From the NCBI RefSeq assembly GCF_001949145.1, contig NW_019091376.1:1544314-1608313 (forward strand): a DNA stretch of 64,000 bases, written 5' to 3'. Shown here piece after piece: positions 12,101 to 26,300 of the stretch. The notes under the pieces are model-generated. The model made no database searches. It saw only the letters and a list, made by a program, of their open reading frames with translations, and was not told where the DNA came from. Origin of the DNA: Acanthaster planci (lineage: Eukaryota > Echinodermata > Asteroidea > Valvatida > Acanthasteridae). Both the position numbers and the translations under genes were made by a program. The first letter of the stretch is position 1; each line of letters starts with the position of its first letter.

Positions 12101-15100
12101 TGGTACAAAGTCCCTGCCCCCACTATCCTGTATTCCCATGTTTTTAAAGGACAAACTTGACTCGACTGTGTAATCCATCGGCACTTTAGCATTCCCCTAA
12201 CCCTTCAATCTCAGTTAAGCGAAACCAGCAGTAGACAACTGCTCGTGTATAGTGGATTGCCACTCAAGGAAGTGCCGGAAGTTATTTATGAATGGCAGAA
12301 TCTGTTCTTTTAGTTGGAAGGATAAGTGAAAGTCCATGCGTGACCGCGGTGTCTAGAATCGGAAGTCTTGGTTTTCCATTCAATATATGGAGGGCTGTGG
12401 TGAAGTAATGCCGACCTGTACCTTTATGCCGGTCACTTTTCAACCCGGTATTAAAAAGGTTGAAACATCTCATTTTATCATTTGGAAAACGAAGGTCTTG
12501 TGAGTTGTCAGATTTGTTTCTAATAAAATTTCAGATTTTTTCCCCGAATACATCGTCAGAAATCATTATTGAAATGATGTCAAAGAATTATGTTAATGGA
12601 TGATAGCTGCACTACATAAGACGTAAATAATTAAGCATTTCTCAGATATCAAAGATCAACTTCAATCCTCAATTCTTCAAAGATAAAAACTTGTTTCCCG
12701 GAGTCCAAAAACCTCAACAGGATGTCCTAAAACAACAAAAGTATATGAAAAAATGAACAAAGACAGTGAAATGATGGAAAATATTGAAGTAATAGTTCCT
12801 CTCTGGGTTTTTAATTTTCAGTGTCGAATTCCAACCTTGTAATTGTAATGTAAAACAGACCCGGCAAAGTACAGCCTACCCTCCGAGGACAAGGATTTGT
12901 GGTGATTACTGCAATTAGACATTGAGGATGGGATAACGAAGCCTTTGGTACCAGGATGAAGAGTATGACAAACACATCATAAGAGATCCGGTCATTACTT
13001 TTAATGACAATTCCAACCCGATGCTTCGTTATATGTCTTTCACACGTCTACTGCAAGCCACCGTAGTCTTCCTAAAGTCCGGGCTTTTGTTTTTGCTTTG
13101 TTTGGCTTTTTCGGCCGTTGCCGAAACTCAGTTCATGAGAACACAGTCATTGTCAGAAAGTCAAGATGCGTATCAAGAATTCACAGTTCCATGAAGTTTT
13201 TGATCAAAGATGCTGAACCTTTTCTTTTTCCTTTTTTCTTCTAAATTTGTAGGCAGTTCAAAGTGGTTTAAGGGTATCTGGTATTTACGCCTTCAACAAC
13301 TGTAACAATGGCAGGAGAAAGAAGATCCAAACATGGAACCATGATGAAATAACTTACTTCGCGATGTTTCGACGAATCAAAAACAGAGAGGAACTAAAAG
13401 TTAGCCACTGTCTTTCCTTCCATGTCTTAAGATTAAGCAGAATCTGACAGGCTCTGAATGGCCTTGCCGCACATCTTTCACACAGCCTGACATACGACAA
13501 GACTTAAAAGTGAAAGTGCACTGAAAACCATACACGATGTCCCAAGCGGGGCATGGCTAGTGAGTCGGCCAATTATGCCGTCTTGTAGTTTCCAAGGACG
13601 ACGGAAGACAGGCGCGGTCGACAATGGGATGGTTTACGTCAGGTGTCACACCGCAGTTTCCACACAAGATAATAATTGGTTTACAATCTTGAGAAAATAA
13701 ATTGTTCCACTTCAAAATATGTTCTACAGCCGAAGGACCCGGAGAGGCAAGCAGAGTGAAACCACTCAAGTTCACTCATTACACATTTTAAAAGATGAAT
13801 GTTTTTTTACATAATAATCTCTCTGACTGTGGCTTTGTGTTGATTTCCAATCGTTCGTGACTCGAAGTCGGATGTTACAATTTTCTTTGATTCTGCTGTC
13901 AATTTCGAATCTCGTTCTATCCCTCCATATGTGCTTCTCGGCGTGTTTATTTCGGCATATCTCTCATGCATTGCACGGCTCCAAATCTGCAATCTTATCT
14001 CCAGAAAAGGTTACTTTGCTAACACCGTTTAAAGAAGCCTTTTCTCAAAAGAAAAATTAAGGCACAGCTCCGAGATTGACGGGACATAGGCCTAGTTTAT
14101 AAGCAATAACAAAGATTTAACAAACTACAACAGAAAGCCGCAATGATTGATTGTCATTTGCAGCAGCTGCGGTAATACGGGACTTTTTTGGTGGTATACA
14201 CCCAGCCAAAGGCACTGAAAAGTTAGGGTGGCCATTAATCAGGCACGCGTGCGGCGTGTCAGTCCCACGAACCTCGTAAATTAAGGGCACGGGCGTGGAA
14301 CACGTCCCGACGGCGAACAACGGCTGGACCGCACGAGGCACCCAACCGCTAAACACCCCTAAGACTATTTCCCCATATCTTGTTAATATTGCGAAAAAAC
14401 GGTAGAAATTGAGAGTGCAAAATGCTGAGGCGGCGAAATGTTCTGCATTCCGATAGTATCGCCGTGAAGCGGCAGATGTTGACTGGTTCGTGGGTTGTGC
14501 ACGGCCCATGGGCCCATTACTTGCCGGAAGCAAATTTGGTTGGGCCTAGGCCTATCCCTAAATTGAATGGCCAAGCTGTCTGAATCGATCACAAAGTTAA
14601 TTTCTGAAGTTACTAGTTTCACGTGATTTTGTTATAGGGAAGGATACGGAGAAATTTCAAGGAGCAGGGTTATATCTGCAGTGCTGCAGTGGGAATTTAT
14701 TTATTTATTTTATCAGATTATTATTGCAAAATCTCTTCATATGTCCTCTTTAAAACAAAATGTTCAAACTTAATTTCAGAACGATAAAAATTTAATGTGA
14801 CCATTCAACACCAACAGTATTGATATTGAAGGTACGGTTAACCTATGATAAAACTGTGTAAGGCACTGGGAATTACAATGTGCTAATAAAGATGCAAATT
14901 GACAGTGAGTGGAACTTAAGCATAAACAATTCGCTACGGGTAGATAAATCGTGGTTCTGATGATACACGTCTACGCCTTTCCATGGAGATCATAGTCATA
15001 AAAAATACTGCCAAACGATCATGTCTGACGAAAACCATATTTTGATAAGAACAACACTCATCCCCTTCTTCCTACAAACCAAACAAACAAAGGCAGCCGC

Positions 15101-18100
15101 GTCTGAAGGGGCTTGGAAGCCAGGGAAAGGACAAGGAGATAAAGAACACTTGTTTCTTTTTCACCGTTGATTGATAATGCAGCGGGAGTGCCAGTCGGCA
15201 GCAGCCTAGCTCGCACCGGCGCGGCCTGCTCCCCACGCGCGCTCCAGCTCTGTGCGTCCTCCTCAAACGAGCTCCACACAACTGCATGGCCAAATATGGT
15301 CTACTCGGTTTACTTCATTGGCCTCGCTGGTGCCAGTAGTCAGTGCACGGGGTCCCTGGGCCTGTATTGGCAACCCACTAAAGCAAGGAATGTCGACTCA
15401 TGACTCCCATAGTTTCCCCCCACCTGCCAGCGAAGATTTGTGTCCTCAACCTGGTAAACACGCATAATTCTGTGAGATAAGATCGATCAAGGCTTTATCA
15501 AGATCATGGCGCACCGGTAGCTGCAACTGCATGCGTACAAACTACGCCAAGGAATATGATATGCCATGCACGAGGTGGCCAAAACGATACCTTGAACATG
15601 AGTTCATTTAGGCCTATGGGACTGTACTGAAACTTCTTGGCGGCGTCTCTCTGTCTCTCTTCATGCTAAAACTCTCCTCACTGACTTATCCATCTTTTCA
15701 ATTAACTTAGAATATCTAATGTTGCCAAGGTTTGCTTTAATCCCACTTAAAACCCATTTTTTGATATCTGAATATTGTGGACAAAACCACCACTTTGCCA
15801 GGCGCCAGAGAGACGAACTTTAACATTGAACCAAATTGGCGTGTGCCTCCCCTGTTTCACACTTGCAGTTTCCGGGACAGAGAGAAGGAACCTGAAAATG
15901 AAAGAGCTGAAATCATGAAAGAATTCCTGCCAAATAAAAGCACTTGTGCCATTTTGACAAGCCGAGTAATTTGTTAAGTGGTAAGTGTCAGGCAGTAACA
16001 AACCATGCTTATACGGCAATGAAACGTCGGCTGCAGTAGAAGATGGTGGTATCACGCTTCCTCGAGGTTTCAATCTGTTCTCCCTGTGTTCAGGTTAAAA
16101 GTATGCTACGGTATTTCAACTGATCTACGATTTCCTCATAGCTCTGTGTTACGTTTCCAAAGGGCCCACAACCCCAAGCAATAAATACTCAATACTGACA
16201 AGTCTTGATGTTCGTGATTTTGGAGGCCGTTCAAGATGTCTTGCAATGTAGGCCTACTTTCATTTCGGGTCCCATGAATCATCAAATCGATTCCTTTCTA
16301 TTTCATCTGTTCGTTTATCGCTCGTGCCCTTACTGTAATAGTTACCCTCAGAAGTCACGCCTTCCTTATTTAAGAAAAACATCGATTCAGCCCTTCATTC
16401 CTTCATTCAAGCTAGGTTTAAGCCAGACCGTAGTCAAGAAAACCATGCACAAAGATATTTACACATGGGAGAAACCATTCGAGCACGGTCCCGGAAGTAG
16501 CTTGCCATGTCATTCAACTTCTTTGATCATCTTTTAAATTAAGTTTCAAGTCTGCTGATTGGTCTGAATTTTTCATTTACAGTCATAACTGTGCCAAAAG
16601 AGGACTCTTCACAGAGAGAACATCATCGGGCTGCATCCTGGTAATAAGGTTCAAAATTGCCTGTGCAGACTGGATCAAGGTTCGCGCGCGGTCAAATTCT
16701 CTGCCATTACGAGCATTTCGTGGCATGTGGACTGGATGGTTTGTAAACAAGGAAGATGGAATCTACCAGCAGGACTGCCTGCTTGTACTTCTGGAGGTTT
16801 CTGAAAACAGGGCCCTCCAAATCGCTTTATTTAGCAGTGGAGTGTAGGCATCAATGTTCAAAATGGTGAACATTTGACTGTTTCGAGGCTTGATTATCTC
16901 TGGAGCGAAATATCTTCACAAGTCATTGGTTAAGCCACTGAAAGTTTAAAGGAAAATGAATGATGAGGAAGTGAGCTTTAATTTGATATGTGTCTTTAAC
17001 ACTTGAGAAACTTGCAATCATTTTTCCTGATTTTTGTGAAGTTGGTGTATTTATCACTGTTGTCTATGGCAGCTAATATTTGCTGGTCTGCGACCATCAA
17101 GAGTAACGGCATATCGGATGTTGCCTACCATCCATGAATGTTGGTTCCCAGCGCCTTATACACGTCAATCTATCATTGCTGACTGTCATTCAGCACTCCA
17201 CTCCGGTAAAGAGACATCATCTGCGTCGCTGGTATTTTTTACCCCTTCCCAAGAGTGAGTGCTTGTAGAAATGTACTGTACGATAGCTGATAGATAGTTG
17301 TACATATTTCAGTCTGCACCTTTAAGACCATGTGACGTGGGTACTCAAGAGATACGTAATCCAGGCTTGCAGCATCTGCCGCACTGACAGACTAGAGTTT
17401 CATTACTTACAACTTGCACACTTTACACCATCGAGATCTTAAAATTTGAAAGAAAATGACTGATTTACGGGACAGAATCGGGCCAGGATTGAGGGCAGAT
17501 ATTATGGGCACAGAAGACTCTCCAAAGAGAGATCACAGGACAAGAGAACGATGGATTTTTAAAACAATGATCAACTACGAATATGGATCGAGCTATGGGG
17601 GTATCAATCTTCACCGAACACTGTCTCCTTCCTGATTTAGATCTGTTCTAATATGAAGTTGATAGCCTTGAGTCGAATAGAGGCTATGCGTGGTAGCCAT
17701 GTTGCAGGGCGTTTTTTTTATTCCACAGGGTATGCACGAAGAAGGTTTCCCTGCAGCTGGAACAAAAGAACTGCAATACAAGATGATTATCATGGAAAGC
17801 CTTTGTTATTTATGCAGTCACCATCTTACTAATTTGCGGATTGAGATGTATAAACTTAAAACAAGCACACTCAGCGTCTCAGCGGCCTTGCATTTATTGC
17901 ACTATAAATGGGGGAACCGCATCACAAACAAATGTTCCTTGGTTTGAAAATCAAAATTCGATTTGAATCTGGAAAAAAAGTAATTCAGTTGTAATCATCC
18001 ATGATCCACTGTGCGCATTCTGACTCTACCCTCGCATCAGCGAGTAATACAAACGCAATGAAATGATTCACGTCATTCCCGTGACGCTTGGAGACAAAAT

Positions 18101-21100
18101 CAACAAGAGATAAGACTTTGCCGAAGATTTCATTTTTGTCTTCATCAGGGCAGTCGTTCCTCCATCCTCCAGCCGGTTGATTCTGGGAGCAAAGTGCCTG
18201 CGTCATCGCTGATGACGACCACCGGTGGTTGACATACATCAACCACGCTGCCCACGTACGTCGGAATTCCTCCGGTCGGTTGTCAAATTAAAGAGGCACG
18301 CTGGGTGGACATCTCTGGATATATCTTTTTAAGAGAAAACACTGGGCCTTTTGCATGAAACTGGTTATTTTTAGAAATGACATGCGTCAATCACTGACGA
18401 AGTTTTCGCACATGCGATGATTGTTTGCGGACTTTGAGGTGCTACACAGACAAAACGGATCGATATAACACATGTAGTACAAAATTTTGAAAATAAAACG
18501 AACGTATGCATTTTTGTTTCTAAAAACATATACTCCCTACCCCTCATTTACGCACCTGATGTAAACTAAACCTGTAAGCTACACACGTGAGTAGTAAGCC
18601 AGTGGGTTTCATATAATTTTGAATATATTCACATTTCGGGAAACCTCTTATCCACAGTGCTGACTCTTTCAAAGGCCATGTCAGAAGTGATGACGAAATC
18701 GCCTGGTGGCAAGCTTGGATTCGCTGGACCCAAAGCCAACCCTTTGACATCTTGAGGAGTAATTTCTCTTCCGTGAGTCAACGTCACTGGAGGACGTGCG
18801 CCTCTTATTTTATCCGCAAGCCACTGGAGGAGCGCAGATGACATACAGAAAACGCAGTGGTGGTCCAGAATTTACATCCCACACGACCGTAAGTGTCGTG
18901 TCGACGATAACCATCGGTAAAGTTTCGACATTTCCAGCGAGTGAATGATAAGCAGATTGGAATGTTCCTTTGAACATGAGTCACATGGTCGTAAAACTTT
19001 CCCATAATTATTATGGACCACTGTCTTTTGTGTTGGAAACTGTTCGATATGGAAAAAAAGAGGATTATAAAAATGGGTATCAGATATTTAACTTTGTGTA
19101 TTGAAAATGTAACTTCACTGTTGCAGGTATCGGGGAAGATAAAGACCCACACCAATAAACACTATAAGCACAGATGTTCAAAAATGACAACGGAATGTTA
19201 AATCCAGCCACACGCTTGTTTAAATCAGTATACCAAATTTTTTATGGTATATATATTCTTCCAGGTTACAATTTAGGGCCGTCCAAAACCAGAAGTTTCC
19301 TTTCAGTCAAGAACGAGAGAATGACAATCACAGAAGGAGAAAAAAAGAATCACAGGAAGTACTTCACTAATCTTCTCGAAGAGGAAGATAAACTCGGTTG
19401 TCGACGATAAAGGTCAACCAGCGAGTTCTTCTCCCGGCTCAAACGGCCCGTTAAAGTTGACTGGTTCCCCCGAGGGGGGTAGGGGGTTATGTCGCGGTCT
19501 TGGCCACTGCTTAATTGACGGCACGAGACCCTCACATACTTACTGCTTGCTGTTTTCTTTTCTTTTCTTTCTTTCTTTTTTTTTTCATCCTTCCCCGCTC
19601 GCGACTCGGAGCTGGCTCTCTTGCTTGGCACGCGACTTCATGCCCAAATATGGTTGGGGAGCTGCCACCGTACTGGCCCAACTCCGCACGGTGTTTGTAC
19701 GGTGTTTGTGTGTACTTACTAAGGGCCTGACCAAGCTATATTATATCGTGCGTGGTGCAATGTACTCCCTACCAACCTCCTCAACCTTCGCTGTATACCA
19801 CATACACCAGCAGTAACATATTTCAAACTGCCTGTACACAAGCCATGCCTCTTCAGACCAATAATATATCCAACAAGTTATCAATAACCGAGAACATATT
19901 CCTATTGCGATGGACACGGGGACGCTACCGAATATCAGAAAACAAAATTGTGGTCAATATTTTTAAACGTTAGAAAACAGTGATAAAATTGAACCTCAAT
20001 TTTTTAGAAAAGAATTACTTGTATAATAATTGAATGTCGAGTTATACTAAGCTCTAATCCAGAATCAGCAAACTATATGGGGTGTCATTCATGTGCCCTT
20101 TGTGAACGAATTAATGTAAGCCTACATTCACCCGATAAGAATGTTGTCACTTGATCTGCACAGTACCAAGAAATACCGAGAGTTAAACCAGCATAGTATA
20201 ACTTGGTGGCATTTCCTTGAAAGATCACTTGTTATTTTCAGCAATATAACCAAGCAACTTTTTTTTCCATTTCTTAAAGCTTACGACAAGGCAACATTTT
20301 ATATTTTGTACTTTAAGATGATCAATATGAATATAAACTTGTATTGCACTACGCGTGAAAATGAAAAACAAGGAGTAATTAAAAAGTTTCAGACAGGCCT
20401 ACGGGTAAATCAAAAACAACAGTTTTAACTATAATTTGCACAGATAATTGACTTAGCATTGCTATTGTTTTTTCGGTTCTCGACTTTAGAATGAATGTTC
20501 GAAATTTGACTGCATCACCAATACCGTCAGGAAATTTGAAAAGGAACAAAAGTGCAATATTTTGGACAATCCTAATTCAGGCAATTTGAGCAGCTAAAGT
20601 ATCCCATTTGCGGGGATATTTTCAGAGTCAGACTGAAGTGCTCGAAACTTTAATTTCTTAATGTTATATTTCAAATGCATTTTCGTGACCGTTGAGGATG
20701 TCAAATCATGGAAAAGAATCCGGAAGGCCCCGCTGAAATATGATCATAAATATTTGTCAATAATTTTTAAAATCGCTAAAGTTGGGAAAATATGCCCTAA
20801 ATCTATTGTTCAACATTCCGCTAGAGTTAACTTTGTTTTTCAGAGGGTCACCCATCTGGGTGCCTCCCACACAACTCCTAATTTTGCGTGCGAACGTTTC
20901 TTGAGTGCAAAATTTCCCAATTTTGACCCCTTAAAGCTTCAGGGGAACCCACTTTTATTCAATTAAGGAACAGCGAAAGAGTTCAGTTTGTAAAAATGAC
21001 CGCACAGTCGAACTCAGTATGGGTTTAATTTTCACCACTGCAGTCGAGCGGTTACTCTGGTGCCCTGCCTCATTGCATGCAACATGCAACTTTAACTGTA

Positions 21101-23323
21101 GAATTGCCTCGAAAATTCCAGATAGAGGCTGTAACGCCTATAGAGTATAAACATTCGGAATCACGCTGGTTACCTGTTAATTCTGTGTGATTATGGGGCC
21201 CCTTTGCATGGCATTCCAGCACGTACTAGTGAAACGCAACCACCTTCTGAGTACAATTTCTACATCATTAGAAAAAGTAAATCGGTGGTCTCAGGTGCGA
21301 CCGATTCCCGACGCCAAATACGGCCAAAATTCATTCAAACCGTTAACGAAATTCCCGAGTTTTCATTCGGCTACGTTAGTCCACCCTACAGCGACCACCG
21401 CCGGGACAAATCAAGGACTAAATCGAGAGGAATTCGCAGAAAGCGGGTTTTATATTGATTTGATGAAGCTTTGTTACCCATTTTTCTCGGTGGGTAAATG
21501 TCAGCTCTTTGTTGCTGCTTCAGTATCCCGCGGTGGGCCGAGTGTTACGGCGCAGTCGTCGCTGACCGTTCGGTGAGGTACGGGAGCGCTCTTAGAATGA
21601 GGCAGGACATTTGCAGCAGGTCAAAAGAGTTGCGCTTAGCTTGACTGTTGTCCTCTAACCAAAACTAACAATGACATGAAAGGGTGACGGGGGCCTAATA
21701 TTCATGCCCAGTTTCTTCCTTAATGAGAAATGTGCCTCCGTTATTCTTATTGAAAGAAATTTCATCGGAACAAAAAGAGAGTCTTTATTTAGAGTTGAAC
21801 GCTCTGTCCGTCAGTGTGAGCAAAACGAACGGGGTTGCAACATGCCAACAAATCATTGCAGACAAATGAATTGAACAATTTATATCGAAGCTGTTAATGA
21901 CAAGGATCCAGTTGTATGATATGGTACCTCCTAGTCAAGATCCCTAGAGGATGTTTCAGGAGGAAACTAACCGAGTACCAAGTGTCTCTGTACGGTCACA
22001 ATCGCGCGTCTAAACGCACTTTTTTCTCAACATTCACAACCACGAGCATTCTGTTCTTTTGTAGATCACTACGTGAAATCGGACTCCGGGGAGTTTGTCA
22101 AGACAACACATGCAAACTTCAACACGAGGGGAGGTGCTGATTAGGACGACACGGCCGGATTGGGAACCACTAACGAGAGGCACTCGAAATAGACGGGTGC
22201 TATCAATGGCCTGGGAACGCAGCAGAGAGCGGCAAGGGTCCTGGCTTCCAACACGGTGTGGATTTCACAAAGGACAACTCGAGAAACCACCGTCGGATTT
22301 TCAGGATTCAAATTGTTTCCCAAGATGAAGCTAAAGAGACCTACTTTTTCTCCATGAAAATGAAGAAGGCATTTCTATTCTGGCCAATGCGATAATCATT
22401 CAATTTTGCCGTACTATGAGTGTCTTTAATCTTCATGTCTCTGTTTCTTCATTTTTTGATTTAAAGAAAAAGAATCAGCACAAAAATACGAACAAAAGTT
22501 TTCAAGAAGCAACGCATTCCCACACAAGTATAGATTTCAATAAATGGGAGGGCGTTATGATGACATCAACAAGGTGGATGTTCACGACAATATATTCACA
22601 ATGTATGCCAAAGACAAAACTCGAAGGGAAGCATGGAATAATTGGCATTTTTTCAGTTCGGTACAAGAAGTTTGAAATGTCTCATGACTCATCCCCGGTC
22701 AAAAGGTTGAGAGGAACATAAATTCCCTGATGACTGATCCACTGACCATTTCACAAGAAATTGAAAAAAACGATGTGGAGAATAAAAGCCATGGATTACC
22801 AAGTATAAAAAACTTGCATGTTCAAAGTTTAAGTTTCCCAATTCGTCAAATCACCTTCATGTACATCCAACTGGCACAAATAATAGGCCAACATAAGACC
22901 CTGTCAATATTGGTAAAACAATGCAGTGCTTCAGTACTTAAGACACTGTGCAGGTCTGCGTTGTGTGAGGTGAAGGGGAACTCTTACGAAAAGGGCCAAA
23001 ATGGGCAGAAATAATGAGACTCTTTGTCTTGAACCTGAGATTTTGTGTACACAGAACAAATCACCGAGATCCGAAACTTGCATGGCACCGTCAGTGTCGG
23101 GACCGTTGCCCGGGGCCAGGCGAGGTCAACGTTGGGCTACGAAATCATGCTGAAACAAGGACTTGAATATACGAGCTGGGGAAACAAGGAGTCTTAGGCT
23201 TTCAATAATTTCGTATGACTTACCCTCATCATCGCTGACAGGGGTGAAGCAGTTGTCCCACTTGGTGGATTGCTGGGTGACGGGCGGCCTCACAAAACGT
23301 CGAACCAGAAACGAACGCGGCAT
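9180..23323 (-). CDS. SCRT: Scratch-family C2H2 zinc-finger transcriptional repressor
   Basis: Nuclear DNA-binding repressor of the Snail/Scratch group, expected to bind E-box-like sites and act in neural cells. Exons on the minus strand are 23323-23224, 11300-10403 and 9456-9180, with phases 1 and 2 joining cleanly into 424 aa. Exon 1 encodes the SNAG corepressor motif MPRSFLVRR at residue 1. A basic patch is at residues 82-103. Five C2H2 fingers follow: 284-304 ([19 protein letters not shown]), 315-335, 341-361 ([10 protein letters not shown]), 369-389 and 397-418. The second finger has KVYVSMPA and the last has FALKSYL, which are Scratch signatures rather than Snail (KVYVSLGA). The middle (104-280) is low-complexity Ser/Thr/Pro/Gln-rich. 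Intron 1 is 11.9 kb and intron 2 is 946 bp. It is the only Scratch-type gene here, so SCRT1 and SCRT2 cannot be told apart. Confidence 0.95.
9457..10402. other. Scratch intron 2
   Basis: 946 bp between the second and third zinc-finger exons, splitting finger 2 at its final Arg-Thr-His. Plus-strand open frames of up to 129 codons cross it but show no recognisable domain. Confidence 0.7.
11301..23223. other. Scratch intron 1 (11.9 kb)
   Basis: A long intron separating the SNAG exon from the zinc-finger exons. Nothing in it is recognised as a conserved gene. Two minus-strand open frames near 17985-18844 are listed separately. The length is typical of developmental regulators with intronic enhancers, but no enhancer can be recognised by eye. 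Confidence 0.6.
17985..18844 (-). other. Unrecognised pair of protein-like open frames inside Scratch intron 1
   Basis: Two minus-strand open frames, 18844-18629 (about 71 codons) and 18242-17985 (85 codons), have balanced protein-like composition. The first includes [18 protein letters not shown] and [18 protein letters not shown]. The second includes [19 protein letters not shown] and ends at a TGA. They are in the same orientation, 386 bp apart. I could not join them with convincing splice sites, and neither matches a family I know. They may be a nested gene, remnants of one, or chance. Confidence 0.2.
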
Positions 23324-26300
23324 TGTGATTCAAACGGTTGAGAATGCCAAAATCTCAGAGCAAACTTTTTCTTCAAGGAGTATCCTCAAGAAGTATGTAA
23401 GAAGAAACTTCTGCAACCAAAGGCTTGGTGTTGTTTTACTCTCCGTGTCCTCTTACCAACTGGCCACTTTCTCTCTCACACATCTGGTTTCTTACTCCGT
23501 GTATGCAGTCATCGGTAGTCGGTGATCATCATCAAGAACCGAAACCCACTGCGCGCGCATGCAACAAGTGTCACCTGTCGGCCACCGCTACCAGTACACA
23601 GGTTACGGTAGAAGCGCGGCAAAAACCCCGCTGCATTCTGCTTAGCGTCCCGTGGCGTACATGTCCAAAGGCATATCTACTCATTGCTCTGCTCGTGCGC
23701 ATGCCTGTTAGTTCAACCAACATCTCTAGGTGTGTATGGGGGGGGGGTGAACTTAAAAAATGACATCATAAGATATTGTTAATGATGAACTGTAGGTGAA
23801 CAATCACACCGTACACTGTATGATCAGCTGGAGTGCAGAAGTACAGTGTTACCGTTGTACGGTTACCAGTTTCGTCAGACGCAGTTATGAATATAGCTGT
23901 CGGCGATTTCAAGATCGGGTTTCATCAGTGTTATTTAGTCGTCATTGCCTAATTGATCAACTTTGCGGAAAGCAAAACACAGGCCAGGCCATTTCTTTTA
24001 AAATCCGAGGATTAAAAAAGTCTTTGTTCTTTTCTTCCGACTTTTGTCCTTAGTCAATGCCCACCTACCAAGCATGCATGGATCTTGGGAGCCTCATCAT
24101 GCCGGGCATCTTAACAAATATGGCACAAAAACAAAGGTTGCGAAAGTATAGCGTTGGAGTTTTCCACCACTCTTTTAAGAAAAAAATGTTAAGGCACAAA
24201 TTCTGGCGATAGTGAAAGTTATCGAGTATTAACGATATAGTGTACTTCATCTTAGTGTGCAAACATTCAGCTGCTTTTCCAATTTCTATAGGGACATTTT
24301 GAGAAACAAAATTTAATTTAATTAAAACTTCACTTCATTAATGGTGTCTCATTTGCAGAAAAGCATTAATAGGAGGATTCTTAAAAATGTAAAAAAAAGC
24401 TTGGATTCCTGTCATTTCACACGGTATGTCTTGTGAAAATCGGTTCTATCAAAATTATTTGGATCTCAAAAGGTAACATTGAGCCCGGGCTTGTTTTCGA
24501 TTGTGTTCTTGAAAGGGTGCATTATAAACGGGTTAATGTGGATAACTGTTCAATGGACTTTTAAAACTTGACGAGTTATGTACTGAGAAATCTAAGATTC
24601 CATGAAGTTACAAACCACATGCAAGTATTGTTAAAAATTTCCTTGTCTAGAATCACCGGGGCTGCACTGTAAACATTTCTTCCCAAACTCATGAAAAATG
24701 ATGATTTGTATCTGCCCGCGCACTTGGTGCATGACGTAATGAGTAAATGTTGAGGACTAATTTCTATAGCCGTTACATACGGGTGACGATGTAAAAAAAT
24801 CGCAGGTGTTAGTAACAACAAGCAATCCGTGGCCGTGCATGCATGATTAAGTTTGGTATGACGCCGTGTGTGGCCTAGGCCGACTTGCGGCTCGTGCGTT
24901 TGTATCTCGGCTACACACTTAGCACTCGTTTCTGCCAGAATAAGAAAAATCACCCCAAATTTGTTGATGTCCTATTTCACGGGTGGCTACTCGGCCCAAA
25001 CAGTATGAGGATATAACGCCCGATTTTTAGAAGTGGCAATCTGCAAATTCGAGACGTGTCGATGATTCTATAAATAAAAAAATATTAAGGTGACACGTCC
25101 CTGCCCCTCATCGATGGCCATAATGTGACCTTCATATTTTCGGCTCCGAAGATGCATTGAATGTTATGATTTTGCTAAGTACGATTGAAGGAATATACTC
25201 AAGGGGTCTGGGCAGCAGACGCTTTGAGGGTTCTTTGAACCCCAAACATTTAACCTTTTAGGGCGTGCTCTAGAATCGGTTTCGCACTGGAATCGGTTTA
25301 AAAAGCAAAAAAAAAAAAAGGTCCTCTCAGAAAACTTCCAAAATGAAAATCACATAAAAATTGAAATGAGGCAGCAGTCAGATATAAAAAAGCCTTTCTG
25401 TCACATGCGATATGTTATGAAATTATATCAAGTAACAGTTTTTGTATTTTTAAAACGAATAGAAAATCTCTTTCTTGATTTTGGGAGAAGCTAGCAGCTG
25501 GAGACTCAAACGATATGTTATTTTCTCCCGCCATGACATTTGTTGATCTTTATTAAACCCAAACCGGTAATTATCTTATCCTTATATTTCAGCATCGTAC
25601 TACTTGTAAATATAAAGGGAATCTTGTTGTAACGGTTGTTTAATGTAAGCCTTTTTTCTGCCAGTAGGGCCTTAACAAAACACAGCGGAGAACGAGAAAA
25701 CAACCTAGAACTTTACGTGCAGTTTCAAATTAAAGACGAAGACCAAACTGCCCACATCATGAGCAATTTTCTCCACGTATGGTCTTGTGATGAGTTTTCG
25801 ACATATTTCTGGAGTTACGCGGTCTATTGGGGGACTTCAGAAGGTCCAAAAAACCTCGTCTCTGGCGGTTTCCCTCGAAGCCAAATTTGCTCGTGCGCCG
25901 AGGGCATTCTGAAGAAGACAGATGGCGAACTGAGGGCGGCCGCTGCTTTGTGGCGCACGCTGACTTGGCCTTATTTGGAAATCACCCCGTTTCTAAGCAC
26001 GTGCCACCAATTTTCCTCGCCAAGACAGAGCGAGCTTTAGTGGAGGAATGTCTCCCAATCACAGATGGTTCTTGGCTGTCGTTATTGCAGAATAGCTACA
26101 CAGATGAGATGAAAAAAAATTAATAAAATCGCTTATTTTGGAAACAACCTCATTTTCATTTTAATCCAATGGTTCTGATGCAGCTGCGAGTACATTGTCA
26201 ACTACGACCAGACAGCATTATTTTAACATTGTCTGTTTCTAATAATTTAGCTTTACCTCTGGTCTCAGGCTTCTTCAAAGTGACATTGGACTATTTTTTG

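Noticed and set aside
14117-14533. 138-codon minus open frame in Scratch intron 1
   Set aside because: Composition and lack of any domain or splice context suggest a chance frame.
25636-26123. Overlapping plus open frames of 134 and 98 codons upstream of Scratch
   Set aside because: No recognisable domain, signal or partner exons; overlapping frames in different phases point to chance openness.
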